64,000 nt of DNA from an uncultured beta proteobacterium (GTDB lineage Bacteria > Pseudomonadota > Gammaproteobacteria > Burkholderiales > Burkholderiaceae_C): positions 23,170 through 87,169 of the forward strand of contig CAIVXG010000201.1 in the NCBI GenBank assembly GCA_903909815.1, in the 5' to 3' direction. The first letter of the stretch is position 1, and every line of letters begins with the position of its first letter. Of this stretch, positions 62,944 through 64,000 are shown one piece after another. A model generated the notes under the pieces. The model was not told the origin of the DNA, made no database searches, and worked only from the letters and a program-made list of their open reading frames with translations. A program made the position numbers and the translations under genes.

Positions 62944-63801
62944 TTGGCTGATCCGCGCCCCCTGCCCGCGCTGACCCAGGCCCGCGCGCCCTTGACGCGC
63001 GAGGTTATGGCAGTGAACGAGCGTGGTGAGCACGACGTCGTCTCTATCCCCGCCGAGCGCGCGCTCACGGTCTACGTGGACAAGCGCGAACTGGTGACCC
63101 TGATGACGCTGGGCGCCCAGCCCGAACTGCTGGTGCTGGGTTTCCTGCGCAACCAGGGCCTGGTGAAAGGCGTGGAGGAAATCGAATCCATCAGTGTTGA
63201 CTGGGAAGTCGGGGCCGCGGCCGTCAAGACCCGTCAGGGCATCTCCGACATCGAGCAGCGCACAGCCCAACGCGTGGTCACGACTGGCTGCGGCCAGGGC
63301 AGCGTGTTTGGCGATCTGATGGCTCAGGTGCACAGTCTGGTGCTGCCCGACGCGGAGCTGACCCAATCCCAGCTCTATGCCATCGTCAACACCATCCGGC
63401 TGGTGGACACCACCTACAAGTCGGCGGGTTCGGTTCACGGTTGCGCGCTCTTTCGTGGCGAGACCCTGCTCATTTTTGTCGAAGACGTGGGACGCCACAA
63501 CGCCATCGACACCATTGCGGGCTGGATGTGGATGCAGGACGTGGCCATGAGCGGCGCCGACAAGGTTTTCTACACCACCGGGCGCCTTACCAGCGAGATG
63601 GTGATCAAGTCTGCGCAGATGGGGGTGCCGATCGTGGTCTCGCGCAGCGGCATCACGCAAATGGGACTGGAAGTCGCGCAGCGCCTGGGGCTTTGCACAG
63701 TGGGCCGCGCCACCAACCGGCGCTTCCTATGCTATAGCGGCGAAAAACGCCTCCATTTTCAGCCTGACTTAGTGAATACACCGACTCCTGCGTCGAGTTA
63801 A
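62944..63801 (+). CDS. fdhD: Formate dehydrogenase sulfurtransferase FdhD
   Basis: A 285-residue protein that carries sulfur to the bis-pterin cofactor of formate dehydrogenase and helps insert it. LVLGFLRNQGLVKGVEEIESI, the active-loop segment VVTTGCGQGSVFGD, SAGSVHGCALF, EDVGRHNAIDTIAGWMWM and TTGRLTSEMVIKSAQMGVPIVVSRSG are all FdhD signatures. The usual CxxC of the loop is CGQG here, so only the first cysteine remains. The start is not ATG: the N-terminal domain needs residues before the ATG at 63007, so I propose TTG 62944, just after the fdwA stop; TTG 62938 is possible. Last gene of fdwB-fdwA-fdhD. No FdsD-like gene follows. Confidence 0.92.
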   Translation: MADPRPLPALTQARAPLTREVMAVNERGEHDVVSIPAERALTVYVDKRELVTLMTLGAQPELLVLGFLRNQGLVKGVEEIESISVDWEVGAAAVKTRQGISDIEQRTAQRVVTTGCGQGSVFGDLMAQVHSLVLPDAELTQSQLYAIVNTIRLVDTTYKSAGSVHGCALFRGETLLIFVEDVGRHNAIDTIAGWMWMQDVAMSGADKVFYTTGRLTSEMVIKSAQMGVPIVVSRSGITQMGLEVAQRLGLCTVGRATNRRFLCYSGEKRLHFQPDLVNTPTPASS

Positions 63802-64000
63802 ACCGCTAGCATGCGCTGTTGCTTTGCAAGTGCCAAAGAAAAAAATTTACGAGACCATGGAAATCAGTAGTGTCCCAACGTTTCCACATCAGGACGTCGT
63901 AAGTTGATGATTTACATGTTGAATTTGGTGTTTGAGTCTGGTCTCGATTTGAACGTCGAAGGTCAGACTTGGGGTTTTTCGCGGATTTCCGCCCAAAACC
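63802..64000. other. Gene-free end of window
   Basis: No ORF with a ribosome site is visible. Near the end GCGGA-TT-TCCGC (about 63982-63993) forms a small palindrome, and the composition is more AT-rich than the genes before it. The edge of a mobile element is conceivable but cannot be shown from this fragment. Confidence 0.3.

Noticed and set aside
63880..64000. Possible insertion-sequence end at the right edge
   Set aside because: Only a small GCGGA/TCCGC palindrome and AT-richer sequence are seen; no transposase codons or matching inverted repeat are within the window.

Overview
The window looks like chromosome from a betaproteobacterium of the order Burkholderiales, probably family Comamonadaceae (Rhodoferax/Polaromonas-like). 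The reasons are the GC-rich coding sequence, Bug-type (TctC) tripartite tricarboxylate receptors, a DUF3138 outer-membrane protein, a Lys/Ala/Pro-rich histone-SWIB fusion, large-subfamily TRAP permeases and the gene orders seen. The genus call is inference. I found no rRNA, tRNA, CRISPR array, prophage or complete insertion sequence.

Region 1 (1-4500) is accessory: a lipoprotein cut by the window edge, a 107-residue protein with one RTX (calcium-binding) motif block, an AbrB-type antitoxin followed by a shrunken PIN toxin remnant, a glycosyltransferase, and a type I secretion ABC exporter. Region 2 (4700-6260) is isocitrate lyase aceA with an AT-rich, palindrome-containing upstream region.

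Region 3 (6267-26917) is a polyamine island of about 20 kb. It encodes agmatine hydrolysis (speB-like), putrescine import (potFGHI), the full gamma-glutamylation route (puuA, puuB, puuC, puuD), GABA transamination (gabT), a direct putrescine transaminase (spuC-like), two further glutamine-synthetase-like ligases, a DUF3138 outer-membrane barrel that may be the polyamine porin, a MocR-type regulator and an EamA exporter. Two families of palindromic repeats sit in its intergenic gaps; one shows paired (compensatory) base changes between copies.

Region 4 (26969-39168) holds an anti-sigma-like membrane protein with no zinc-finger domain, an RraA-like protein, the histone-SWIB protein, modBC without modA, an SDR dehydrogenase, a gamma carbonic anhydrase, a tungstate transporter (tupBCA), a ModE-like regulator fused to a binding-protein domain, a CBS protein, and a TRAP dctQM pair without its binding protein. 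Region 5 (39720-46571) has a GGDEF-EAL protein, a NarL/LuxR response regulator and a DUF1800/DUF1501 pair.

Region 6 (46799-56359) contains an internally deleted Bug receptor, dacB, an ABM-domain protein, an intact Bug receptor, an FAH-family hydrolase, a Nudix hydrolase, and a PhnD-like binding protein directly before a hybrid histidine kinase. Region 7 (55406-63801) is a formate module: LysR regulator, OFA-type oxalate/formate transporter, a two-subunit NAD-linked formate dehydrogenase of the FdwAB/Fdh1AB type (NuoE-NuoF fusion plus W/Mo subunit) and FdhD. That enzyme type is tungsten-dependent where studied, so the tungstate importer about 24 kb away makes functional sense. An attenuator-like double hairpin lies just before the dehydrogenase genes.
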